The notes under the pieces: model-generated
What the model was told of the DNA's origin: nothing
Database searches by the model: none
What the model saw: only the letters and a program-made list of their open reading frames with translations
Shown: positions 1 through 8,938 of the stretch, in pieces
How the letters are laid out: each line of letters opens with the position of its first letter
How positions within the stretch are numbered: the stretch's first letter is position 1
DNA from: DASWYT01 sp965246875
Lineage (GTDB): Bacteria; Pseudomonadota; Alphaproteobacteria; Micavibrionales; SZUA-601
DNA: 64,000 bases
NCBI GenBank assembly: GCA_965246875.1
Contig: CBDFFU010000003.1
Span: 682,001-746,000 of the forward strand
Reading direction: 5' to 3'
Made by a program: the position numbers and the translations under genes

Positions 1-3000
1 AGATTATCAAGCTGAACAGTGAGAATTTCCTGACGACCGGGCCATTAGCATATACATCTGGCAATACGGCTTTGGGATATCAGGCGGGTAAGGCGATTAC
101 AACAGGAGCCGGAAATAACACATTTATGGGGTATCGGGCCGGTGTGGCGACGACGACAGGTGTCCAAAACGTGTTTATCGGGTCGAATGCCGGGCTTGCT
201 AATACAACTTCTGTTAATAATACGTATGTCGGGGATCAAGCAGGCACGGCGGCAACGGGTGGCTATAACACTTTAATTGGTTCATCTGCGGGACGTTCCA
301 CAACCACAGGAGGTAGCAACACATTTGTTGGCACGACGGCCGGGATGTCCAACACAACGGGTACTTCGAATACATTTATAGGTAATGGTATTCGTTATAA
401 TACGACCGGTAGTAATGGCGTATTGATTGGTGATGGTGCGGGTGTTGGACCCGGAGCGGGTTACGTTCTTGGCGATGGCTCGGTCATGATCGGTAAAAGT
501 GCTGGTGCTAGCACAACTTCAGGCTCGACGGGCGCTTATAATACGTTTATTGGGAGCGGTTCGGGGGGTAGCAATACAACAGGCGGCAATAATGGTTTTC
601 TTGGGCGGAATGCTGGCTATTTTAATACAGCTGGCGTCCAAAATCTGTTTCTTGGCAGTTCATCAGGTGCACCGAATACAACGGGTTCTGACAATACATT
701 TCTTGGCTTTAATTCAGCCAACACGAATACAACCGGTTCACGCAATATCGTTGTTGGCTCCGGCATTAGTGGACCGTCTGCGACGACCGATGATTACATC
801 AACATCGGTAATGTATTTTATGGCAATATGGTGCAGAATGCTGGCAACACAGGATTATCTGATAACTCTGCCTCACTTGCGGTTGATGGCGATTTTACCG
901 CGCGTAATATAACCGCGACAGGCACGATTACGGGGAATATTACCGGCAACGCTGGTTCGGTCACATTGCCTATCAACGCCGATAATGCGACCTCGCCATT
1001 GGGTCAGATTATTAAGCTAAACAGCGAAAATTTTTTAACCACCGGGCCGTTGGCATATACGTCTGGAAATACGTTCCTCGGTTATCAAACGGGTAAAGCG
1101 ATTACAACAGGTAGTCAAAGCACCTATATAGGTTATCGCGCAGGCATCGCAAATACAACCGGCGGCTTGAACACTTATGTTGGCTTTCAGGCAGGTTACA
1201 GCAACACGACGGGCAATTACAACACCTACGTAGGTCAAGCAGCTGGTCAAACGAATACAACCGGACAATTTAATACTTTTTTGGGGCGCGGCGCTGGTTT
1301 TGCCAACATAATTGGCAGTAGCGGTACATTTTTAGGATCCTATGCTGGTATTAACTCAACGGGCGACAGCAATACATTTGTCGGCTCGTTTGCCGGGCAA
1401 GGGAATACAACAGGAATACAAAACACCGTCATTGGCGATTATGCCGGCGGCAATACCTTTAATTCTAGCTTCAGCGTAGTTGTTGGACGAGGATCTGGCC
1501 AGTTTGCAACAGGCAACAATAATACGCTTGTCGGATGGAACACAGCGACTGCTTTGACCACCGGCACTAATAACGTACTCATCGGTTCAACGGCGGCAAA
1601 TAAATTAACGACGGCATCAAGCAATGTATATGTCGGCAATAATAGCGGTTTGAATAACACAACGGGTGCTTCATCAGTTGTCATCGGCGATGGCGCAGCG
1701 CAAGGACCAAATGCTGGCTACGTGTTGGGTGTAAATTCTGTCATTGTAGGAAACGGTGCTGGGTCTAGCACGACAAGCGGTGTGACAGGTACGTATAACA
1801 CCTTTTTGGGCGCATCATCAGGTGCGAATAATACGATAGGTGATAATAACACTTTCGTTGGTCAAACTGCAGGTCAAGCAAACACAACTGGTTTTTCGAA
1901 TACATTTGTAGGAAAAGGAGCTGGAATCGGAACGACAACCGGAGGACAAAATATCTTTTCAGGTGTATTTGCTGGCCGATATAATACAACGGGTTCCGGT
2001 TCCATTGTTATGGGCTTTCAGGCCGCACAAGGTCCCGCTGCCGGTTACGTCCTCGGTGCTAACTCCGTCATTATTGGTAACAACGCTGGGGCCAGTACGA
2101 CGTCCGGTTCCACGGGAGCCAGTAACACATTTGTTGGCGACAGCTCTGGTAGTGCCAACACGACCGGTTCCAGCAATGTCTTTATCGGCCGTCTGGCGGG
2201 GGCTGCGAATACGACGGCCGGGTCGAATGTGTTTATCGGCAGCTCTGCCGGGGCTTCGAACACCACGGGAACGAATAACATCTTTATCGGCGACAGCGCC
2301 GGCGGAAATAACACCACCGGTATTCAAAACGTTTTCATTTCTAATGGGGCAGCCAACACGACCGGTCAACGTAACACCTATGTGGGTTACTTTGCCGGTA
2401 TATCCAGCACAACCGCAAATTTTAACGTTCTATCAGGTTTCAACGCCGGTTCCGCGGTGACCACCGGAGATGCGAACACGGCACTGGGAACCTCGTCAGG
2501 AAGTGGCACGACCACTGGCTTTAACAACGTCTTCCTGGGTTATAATTCGGGTACCACCAACACAACCGGGTCGACCAACATTGTCATCGGCTCCGGTATT
2601 AATGGCCCATCGGCCACAACATCCAGTTACCTCAACATCGGCAATGTGTTGTATGGCAACATGGTACAGAATGGTGCAAACACAGGGTTATCTGATAACT
2701 CAGCAAGCTTAGCCGTTGATGGTGATTTCACCGCGCGAAATATCACAGCCACAGGGACAATTACAGGCAACATTACGGGTTCAGCTTCATCGGTCACACT
2801 TCCCATCAATGCCGATAATGCGACATCGCCACTGGGTCAGATCATCAAGCTGAACAGCGAGAACTTCCTGACGACCGGTCCGCTGGCTTATACATCGGGT
2901 AATACGGCTTTAGGTTATCAGGCGGGTAAAGCGTTAACGACTGGAAGTTATAATAATACTTTTACCGGTTACACCGCGGGTGCCGCGACAACGACTGGCT

Positions 3001-6000
3001 TTGGCAACAGCTTCTATGGTCGTAACGCTGGCGCAGCTAACACCACAGGCGCATATAATACCGCAATGGGTGCGGCGGCCGGTGCTAGCATGACAACGGC
3101 AGGTGGCAATAGCTTATTTGGATCCAACAGCGGCAACGCTCTGACAACCGGTCAATACAACTCCTTGTTTGGCAATGATGCGGGTAAGAGCCTGACCACG
3201 GCATCGAATAATATCATGATTGGTCTGCAAGCTGGTTCCGCGACGACAACCGGCTCACCAGACATTTTCATCGGCCGCGATGCCGCTGCTAATAATACGA
3301 CCGGTGGCAGTTCAATCGTTGTAGGATACATGGCAGCCGCTGGCCCTGTCGTTGGCTACGTTCTCGGCAGCAACTCCGTTATCATCGGAAATAATGCAGG
3401 TCAAAGTACAACCTCAGGTTCGACGGGTGTAGAAAATACCTTTGTCGGTGATAGCTCAGGGGCTGGTAATACATCCGGTGTGCAAAACGCTTATTTTGGC
3501 CGTAATGCCGGTTTTGCCGGTACCACAGGTCAAAGTAATACTGCGTTAGGTTGGGGTGCTGGGGCGGGTATTACGACTGGATCAAGTAATACATTCGTTG
3601 GCAGGGCCAGTGGCGCAAATAATATTGGAAGCGGTGGAGGTAATACTGCGATCGGTAGTGCCAGCGGCAACAAAATTACTAACTCCAGTGATAATACTTT
3701 TCTTGGTAATAATAGCGGATCGGCGACGACCACAGGTAGTAGTAATACTTACGTCGGTGCTCAGTCGGGTCAATATAACACGACGGGCTTGGCTTCCGTG
3801 ATCATTGGTGCCGATGCTGCGAAAGGGCCTGTTGCTGGTTATACTTTGGGGTCAAGTTCAGTTATTATCGGTAATGCTGCTGGAGCCAGTACGACTTCCG
3901 GTTCAACGGGTGGCAGCAATATTTTTATCGGGGCAAATTCAGGACTCGTTAATACGGCTGGCTCCAATAACGTTTTTCTAGGAATTGCAACAGGAAGTGC
4001 GAACATAAACGGTACCGATAATACATTCCTTGGCTATAACTCTGCGTCTACAAATACCACCGGTGCGCGCAACATCGTCATCGGTGCCAGCATCAACGGC
4101 CCAAGTGCAACAACATCCGATTATATCAACATCGGTAATGTCTTCTACGGCAACATGGTGCAGAGTGGGTCTAATACTGGGCTGAGCGATAACTCAGCAA
4201 GTCTCGCCGTCGATGGTGATTTCACAGCGCGCAATATTACCGCAACCGGCACGATTACCGGCAACATCACGGGATCTGCGTCATCAGTGACCTTGCCAAT
4301 CAATGCCGATCTTGCGACATCACCCTTGGGCCAGATCATTAAATTAAACAGCCAGAACTTTTTAACCACGGGTCCCCTGGCTTATACGTCGGGCAACACA
4401 TTCCTGGGTTACCAGACCGGCAAGGCGATCACGACGGCCACCCAAAGCACTTATGTCGGTTACAATGCGGGTCTCGCCAACACGACCGGCACGCTCAATA
4501 CCTATATCGGTACATCGGCTGGGGTTGCCAATACAACCGGCAGCTATAACACGTTTGTCGGGCAAGAAGCGGGTAAGACGAATGCGACCGGCAGTTTCAA
4601 TACGTTTGTCGGCCGCGCGGCAGGAACGTCTTCGACGACGGATAACAACACGTTTTTAGGCAGTTACGCCGGGATTAACTCCACCACAGGTTTAGCTAAT
4701 ACGTTTGTTGGCGCATTTGCCGGGCAAGGGAATACGACCGGTCAATCCAACGTTATCATTGGCGATAACGCAGGTGCCACATCGTTTAATGGCAGTTACA
4801 GTGTAATTGTAGGCCGGTCGGCTGGATCATTCAGCACAGGCACAAATAATCTGATTAGTGGTTGGGATGCTGCGGATGCCCTGACGACAGGCAATCATAA
4901 TGTGCTGTTGGGGAACCAAGCGGGCGTGAAACTGACAACGGCCTCTGGCAATACGTTTGTCGGTTCCGTGGCGGCAGCCAATAATACCACGGGTGCAACT
5001 TCAGTTGTGATTGGCTATGGAGCGGCGGGTGGGCCAGCTGCAGGTTACGTTCTCGGCGATAATTCTGTTATTGTCGGCAACAGCGCTGGGTCCAGCACCA
5101 CCTCCGGTTCAACGGGCGTGCAGAACGTGTTTCTGGGGAATTTTGCGGGCTCGGCTAACACAGCGGGAGCTGACAATACATTATTGGGCTATAACGCGGG
5201 ATCGACCAACACGACAGGTGCACGCAACATTGTGGTTGGCTCTGGCATCAGCGGGCCATCGGCCACAACGTCGGATTACATCAACATCGGCAATGTCCTC
5301 TATGGTAACATGGTCGCTAATGGCGCTAATACAACAGTAGCTGACAACTCTGCATCGTTAGCGGTCGACGGCGATTTCACCGTGCGGAATATCACTGTCA
5401 CTGGCACCTGTACCGGCTGCGGCGGCGGTGGGTCTTTTACCATGCCAACGTTGGTAGACGCAGCGGTTGGTTCGCCGACACAGCAAATCTTTACGGTAAC
5501 AGATAGCTCTGTTGGTACATTCCTAGGTTTTAATAATACAGATTTCAACACGTTCTTGGGAACAAGTGCAGGTAAAGCGATTGTAAGTACTGCAATTAAC
5601 AATACATTCTTGGGATATCGGGCTGGAAAAGCTGCGAATAACACGGCAGCTGATAACAACACATATGTTGGTGCGAGTGCCGGACTGTCAATTACAAATG
5701 GCGCGAGTAATGTCTTTGTGGGGAAATCAGCTGCAGCGGGTTCAACGGGTGGAAATTCTTCGGTCGTAATCGGCGCCGGCGCCGCGCAAGGAGATACTGC
5801 AAATCCTTATGTTTTAGGAGATTTCTCAGTTATTATTGGTGCAAATGCAAACGGTTATAATACTTTAGGCGGTGGTGCAGCGGGAGCTAGTAATACTTTT
5901 ATTGGAGCAAGTTCAGGATTCCGAAATCAGGCCGGTACTGATAACGTCTTTATAGGAAAGAGTTCCGGCAGTTCTTCTGGAAGCAGTACTGGTTCGACGG

Positions 6001-8080
6001 TAGTTGGCAGCCAAGCGGCAGTAGGAGCAACAAACTATACTTTAGGAACAGGCTCGACGATCGTAGGCTATCAAGCCGGTTTCAGCCCATCTAATGGTTC
6101 GACAGGTACTTATAATACGTTTATCGGAACGACGTCTGGTTACAAAAACACAACGGGTGCCAGCAACATCTTTATTGGTTATCAAGCTGCGTATAACAAT
6201 ACAAGCGGTACGGGCGCTACCGTACTTGGTACAAACGCTGCACAAGGCCCAGCGGCCGGTTATGTGCTTGGCGCTAACTCAACCATCATCGGCAACAGCG
6301 CAGGTGCGAGCACGACCTCTGGTTCTACAGGTGCTAAAAACACATTTGTTGGCGACAGTTCAGGTCAGGCCAATACCACCGGTTTGGAAAACGTCTTTGT
6401 TGGTTATCAGTCTGGCCAAGCCAATACCTCTGGAAATCCGAATGCCTTTGTGGGTGCTTATGCAGGTCAACAAAACACCAATGGCGGCTCCAACGCATTT
6501 TTTGGCCCCTATGCCGGCTATCGTAATGGTTCGGGCAGCTACAGCGTAGCGATTGGGACGAACGCAGCCTATGGCGGATTTGGCGGCTATAATCTGGGGA
6601 ATTACAGCACAGTCATTGGTTACAGTGCCGGTTACAGTTCAGCGTCCGGCTCGACTGGAACAGATAACACGTTCATCGGTGCAAATTCGGCTTATACGAA
6701 CGCTGCCGGTGCACAAAACACCTTTATCGGATCGAACTCGGGTTATAATAACACCACCGGTAATTTGAACGTCTTTCTCGGGTATCAGACCGGCAACGCG
6801 GCGACGACTGGCTCACAGAACACAGTTCTCGGAACACAAGCCGGGAAAAATATGGGTACCGCTTCCAGCAACCTGTTCTTGGGATATCAAACCGGGTTCC
6901 AGGTTACGGGTAATGATAACACCTTCCTGGGTACAAACTCTGGAACGGGGACGACGTCGGGTCTATCGAACATCTTTATTGGCCGCGATGCCGGCAACTC
7001 CAACACGACGGGTGCCCGTAACATCATCGTCGGGTCCATTAATGGTCCCTCCGCTACAACGTCTGATTACATGAATATCGGTAATGTATTCTACGGTAAT
7101 ATGGTGGCAAATGGGGCTAACACGACATTGGCAGATAACTCCGCCTCGTTAGCTGTCGACGGTGATTTCACGGTGCGCAATATTACGGTCACGGGGACGT
7201 GTACCGGTTGTGGTGGGTCGTTTACGATGCCGACTTTAGTCGACAGTGCCGGTGGTTCGCCGACGAAACAGATCTTTACAGTAACGGATTCAACTGCTGG
7301 TACTTTCTTGGGCTACAATAATACTGACTTCAACACATTTTTAGGTACATCTGCAGGTAAATCAATCGTAAGCGGCGCGACCAATAACACGTTCATTGGC
7401 TATCGAGCAGGAAAAGCAACGAATAATGCGTCTGCAACGTATAACACTTTTTTAGGAGCGTCTTCAGGAGCTGCGAATACATCTGGTAACTACAACACAT
7501 ATTTGGGTTCACGCGCAGGCCAAGTAAGTACCACAGGTGGACAAAATGTGTTTGTCGGCGATGCCAGCGGTTTTCAAAGTACGACTGGAGGAAATAACAC
7601 GTTTTTAGGGAGAAGCTCAGGTGCTTCAAATACCACCGGTTCTACTAATACGTTTGTTGGATACAATTCAGGAGGATTTCTTGGAACGGGTTCGGATAAT
7701 GTTTTCATTGGAAGCGGTGCGGCTGCCAATGTTGGTACCACAAACTTTAGTGTCGTTATAGGAAAAAATGCTGCATTGGGAAGTGGTTTCTCTGTTCTCG
7801 GTGATTACTCAGTGATGATAGGTTACCAATCAGGCAATAGTGCAGGCTCTACAGGTGTTCGAAACACATTTTTAGGATCAAGTACGGGATCAGCGAACAC
7901 TACTGGCGCGAACAATCTTTTCCTGGGCTATAATGTCGGCGCCAGTAACACCACTGGTGCCCGCAATATTCTTATCGGAAACGCCATCAATGCACCAGCA
8001 GTCGGAACCAATGATTATCTCAGCATTGGCACGGCGACGGGAGTCGCCATCTCCGGCACGATCGGGACTGGCAATCTGAC
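1..8080 (+). repeat. Nested repeats in the giant fibre gene (51-bp units, 1.2-1.8 kb macro-repeats)
   Basis: Three scales are visible. The basic unit is about 51 bp (17 residues). A longer irregular motif (GYVLG-x-NSVIIG-NNAG followed by STTSGSTG) interrupts the units near 447, 1705, 2030, 3342, 3826, 5030 and 6245, with looser copies near 5785, 6018, 6570 and 7780. Macro-repeats end with a GPSATTSDYINIGNVFYGNMV block near 797, 2631, 4124, 5278 and 7071, giving lengths of roughly 1834, 1493, 1154 and 1793 bp. Protein-level identity between macro-repeats is high in the linkers, while the DNA differs at many third positions. Confidence 0.85.
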
Positions 8081-8561
8081 GGCGCAAGGTACTGGTTGGA
8101 ACTTCTCGTCCGATAAACGTTTGAAAAAGGATATTCAGCCTATTACGCATGCCGCTGACAAATTATTACAGCTCAATGGTGTAACGTTCAAATGGAACGG
8201 CTTATCAAATAATGATTTGACATCAACCAATTACGGTGTGATTGCGCAAGACGTGCAAAAAGTTTTCCCCGAGTTGGTTTCCGAGACTAAAAATCCGAAA
8301 GACGGCAAAACATATTTACAAGTCAACTACACTGGCTTGATGCCAATTGCCATTCAAGCCGTCAAGGAACAGCAAATCCAAATCAAAGATCAGCAAAAAC
8401 AGATCGATGAATTAAAAGATGCCTTGACGAAATTATATGAATTGCAAAAAATGCAGTCAACCCAACCAGTAGAAGTCAAGCCATCTGTATCTTGGACGCA
8501 GCGTTTTAGCGAGTTGCTTAGCCGGCTGGCCGCTATCATTGGTCGCTGGGCCAAACTATGA
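1..8561 (+). CDS. Giant repeat fibre protein with C-terminal S74 chaperone domain (5' end outside window)
   Basis: The reading frame is already open at base 3, inside a linker motif (NSENFLTTGPLAYTSGNT) that recurs later, so the start lies upstream; 2852 residues are visible. Almost all of it is a 17-residue repeat of the form G-x-x-NTF-[LIV]-G-x-x-AG-x-x-NTTG, resembling the left-handed beta-roll repeats of YadA-like heads and phage fibres. Macro-repeats are separated by a linker (SLAVDGDFTARNITATGT) near 870, 2705, 4200, 5353 and 7145. The last two linkers carry a C-T-G-C motif. The end (about 8100-8390) is a peptidase S74 domain: SSDKRLKKDI, then TNYGVIAQDVQ and FPELVSE. A Gln/Lys-rich coiled coil and an amphipathic C-terminus follow. 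S74 domains drive trimerisation of fibres and cut themselves off; here that is inferred. It overlaps the next gene by ATGA. A cell-surface or secreted fibre is likely; a prophage tail fibre is less likely because no phage genes are nearby. Confidence 0.85.
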   Translation, partial: IIKLNSENFLTTGPLAYTSGNTALGYQAGKAITTGAGNNTFMGYRAGVATTTGVQNVFIGSNAGLANTTSVNNTYVGDQAGTAATGGYNTLIGSSAGRSTTTGGSNTFVGTTAGMSNTTGTSNTFIGNGIRYNTTGSNGVLIGDGAGVGPGAGYVLGDGSVMIGKSAGASTTSGSTGAYNTFIGSGSGGSNTTGGNNGFLGRNAGYFNTAGVQNLFLGSSSGAPNTTGSDNTFLGFNSANTNTTGSRNIVVGSGISGPSATTDDYINIGNVFYGNMVQNAGNTGLSDNSASLAVDGDFTARNITATGTITGNITGNAGSVTLPINADNATSPLGQIIKLNSENFLTTGPLAYTSGNTFLGYQTGKAITTGSQSTYIGYRAGIANTTGGLNTYVGFQAGYSNTTGNYNTYVGQAAGQTNTTGQFNTFLGRGAGFANIIGSSGTFLGSYAGINSTGDSNTFVGSFAGQGNTTGIQNTVIGDYAGGNTFNSSFSVVVGRGSGQFATGNNNTLVGWNTATALTTGTNNVLIGSTAANKLTTASSNVYVGNNSGLNNTTGASSVVIGDGAAQGPNAGYVLGVNSVIVGNGAGSSTTSGVTGTYNTFLGASSGANNTIGDNNTFVGQTAGQANTTGFSNTFVGKGAGIGTTTGGQNIFSGVFAGRYNTTGSGSIVMGFQAAQGPAAGYVLGANSVIIGNNAGASTTSGSTGASNTFVGDSSGSANTTGSSNVFIGRLAGAANTTAGSNVFIGSSAGASNTTGTNNIFIGDSAGGNNTTGIQNVFISNGAANTTGQRNTYVGYFAGISSTTANFNVLSGFNAGSAVTTGDANTALGTSSGSGTTTGFNNVFLGYNSGTTNTTGSTNIVIGSGINGPSATTSSYLNIGNVLYGNMVQNGANTGLSDNSASLAVDGDFTARNITATGTITGNITGSASSVTLPINADNATSPLGQIIKLNSENFLTTGPLAYTSGNTALGYQAGKALTTGSYNNTFTGYTAGAATTTGFGNSFYGRNAGAANTTGAYNTAMGAAAGASMTTAGGNSLFGSNSGNALTTGQYNSLFGNDAGKSLTTASNNIMIGLQAGSATTTGSPDIFIGRDAAANNTTGGSSIVVGYMAAAGPVVGYVLGSNSVIIGNNAGQSTTSGSTGVENTFVGDSSGAGNTSGVQNAYFGRNAGFAGTTGQSNTALGWGAGAGITTGSSNTFVGRASGANNIGSGGGNTAIGSASGNKITNSSDNTFLGNNSGSATTTGSSNTYVGAQSGQYNTTGLASVIIGADAAKGPVAGYTLGSSSVIIGNAAGASTTSGSTGGSNIFIGANSGLVNTAGSNNVFLGIATGSANINGTDNTFLGYNSASTNTTGARNIVIGASINGPSATTSDYINIGNVFYGNMVQSGSNTGLSDNSASLAVDGDFTARNITATGTITGNITGSASSVTLPINADLATSPLGQIIKLNSQNFLTTGPLAYTSGNTFLGYQTGKAITTATQSTYVGYNAGLANTTGTLNTYIGTSAGVANTTGSYNTFVGQEAGKTNATGSFNTFVGRAAGTSSTTDNNTFLGSYAGINSTTGLANTFVGAFAGQGNTTGQSNVIIGDNAGATSFNGSYSVIVGRSAGSFSTGTNNLISGWDAADALTTGNHNVLLGNQAGVKLTTASGNTFVGSVAAANNTTGATSVVIGYGAAGGPAAGYVLGDNSVIVGNSAGSSTTSGSTGVQNVFLGNFAGSANTAGADNTLLGYNAGSTNTTGARNIVVGSGISGPSATTSDYINIGNVLYGNMVANGANTTVADNSASLAVDGDFTVRNITVTGTCTGCGGGGSFTMPTLVDAAVGSPTQQIFTVTDSSVGTFLGFNNTDFNTFLGTSAGKAIVSTAINNTFLGYRAGKAANNTAADNNTYVGASAGLSITNGASNVFVGKSAAAGSTGGNSSVVIGAGAAQGDTANPYVLGDFSVIIGANANGYNTLGGGAAGASNTFIGASSGFRNQAGTDNVFIGKSSGSSSGSSTGSTVVGSQAAVGATNYTLGTGSTIVGYQAGFSPSNGSTGTYNTFIGTTSGYKNTTGASNIFIGYQAAYNNTSGTGATVLGTNAAQGPAAGYVLGANSTIIGNSAGASTTSGSTGAKNTFVGDSSGQANTTGLENVFVGYQSGQANTSGNPNAFVGAYAGQQNTNGGSNAFFGPYAGYRNGSGSYSVAIGTNAAYGGFGGYNLGNYSTVIGYSAGYSSASGSTGTDNTFIGANSAYTNAAGAQNTFIGSNSGYNNTTGNLNVFLGYQTGNAATTGSQNTVLGTQAGKNMGTASSNLFLGYQTGFQVTGNDNTFLGTNSGTGTTSGLSNIFIGRDAGNSNTTGARNIIVGSINGPSATTSDYMNIGNVFYGNMVANGANTTLADNSASLAVDGDFTVRNITVTGTCTGCGGSFTMPTLVDSAGGSPTKQIFTVTDSTAGTFLGYNNTDFNTFLGTSAGKSIVSGATNNTFIGYRAGKATNNASATYNTFLGASSGAANTSGNYNTYLGSRAGQVSTTGGQNVFVGDASGFQSTTGGNNTFLGRSSGASNTTGSTNTFVGYNSGGFLGTGSDNVFIGSGAAANVGTTNFSVVIGKNAALGSGFSVLGDYSVMIGYQSGNSAGSTGVRNTFLGSSTGSANTTGANNLFLGYNVGASNTTGARNILIGNAINAPAVGTNDYLSIGTATGVAISGTIGTGNLTAQGTGWNFSSDKRLKKDIQPITHAADKLLQLNGVTFKWNGLSNNDLTSTNYGVIAQDVQKVFPELVSETKNPKDGKTYLQVNYTGLMPIAIQAVKEQQIQIKDQQKQIDELKDALTKLYELQKMQSTQPVEVKPSVSWTQRFSELLSRLAAIIGRWAKL
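8100..8558 (+). other. Peptidase S74 / intramolecular chaperone module of the giant protein
   Basis: Seen: a SSDKRLKKDI start motif, then LLQLNGVTFKWN, YGVIAQDVQ, FPELVSE and YLQVNYTGLMPIAIQAVKE, the usual order in S74 domains of phage endosialidases, tailspikes and MyRF-like proteins. Known for the family: the serine of the first motif is the self-cleavage nucleophile and the domain is released after trimer folding. The 50 or so residues after it hold a heptad-like QQIQIKDQQKQIDELKDAL coiled coil and an amphipathic tail (FSELLSRLAAIIGRWAKL). Cleavage before Ser is inferred, not shown. Confidence 0.8.
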
Positions 8562-8911
8562 TGGGAAAGCAGCTTATACTGCTTGGCTGCCTCATGCTGG
8601 CTGCGCAACCCAGCCTGGCGCAGACAATCGGTGGATCGTGCACGACAGCCGGTTCGTCGGTCAGCGGATTGCTGATCAGTGGTCGGTATACCGATTTGAT
8701 CTGTGATGGTTCAACATATCAGGAACGCCGCAGCTGGAATTTGGGAACATCTGTAACGCCGGCAACCACTTTGTTGCAAGTTGGCTACGACAGCGGCAGT
8801 TGTACGGCGGCGAAACATGGTCAGCTAAGTTATAACAATACAACCGATACGTTTTGTCTGTGTAGCGGTACTGCCTGGACGAAACTGGGCGGCACGGGGA
8901 GTACGTGTTAA
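8558..8911 (+). CDS. Small secreted six-cysteine protein, paralogue 1
   Basis: The 117-residue product starts at the ATG overlapping the stop of the giant gene (ATGA), so translation is probably coupled. Residues 1-21 form a signal peptide ending in SLAQ. The mature part is one domain of about 95 residues with six cysteines: near the N-terminus (TIGGSC), in TDLICDG, in GSC, two in CLC, and the last residue. The block GRYTDLICDGSTYQER is shared with the two genes that follow. I do not recognise the family. Even cysteine number and export suggest disulfide bonds in the periplasm or outside the cell. Its place directly behind the fibre gene suggests a partner or ligand of the fibre. Confidence 0.75.
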   Translation: MMGKQLILLGCLMLAAQPSLAQTIGGSCTTAGSSVSGLLISGRYTDLICDGSTYQERRSWNLGTSVTPATTLLQVGYDSGSCTAAKHGQLSYNNTTDTFCLCSGTAWTKLGGTGSTC

Positions 8912-8938
8912 CCGATGCGTGTTTGATTTGTCCTGCTG

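Noticed and set aside
1..8080. Regular 51-bp repeats that might suggest a CRISPR array
   Set aside because: The repeats are coding, lie in one frame, vary at third positions and have no spacer structure.
1..8561. Many long open frames on the other strand and other frames inside the giant fibre gene
   Set aside because: They come from the periodic, Gly/Thr/Asn-biased coding sequence; none has an SD, a stable repeat pattern of its own or a recognisable product.
8924..8926. TGA read as Trp or Sec throughout the genome
   Set aside because: TGA is a working stop in rplD, radC, murB and murC at overlapping junctions, and no SECIS-like structure was seen.
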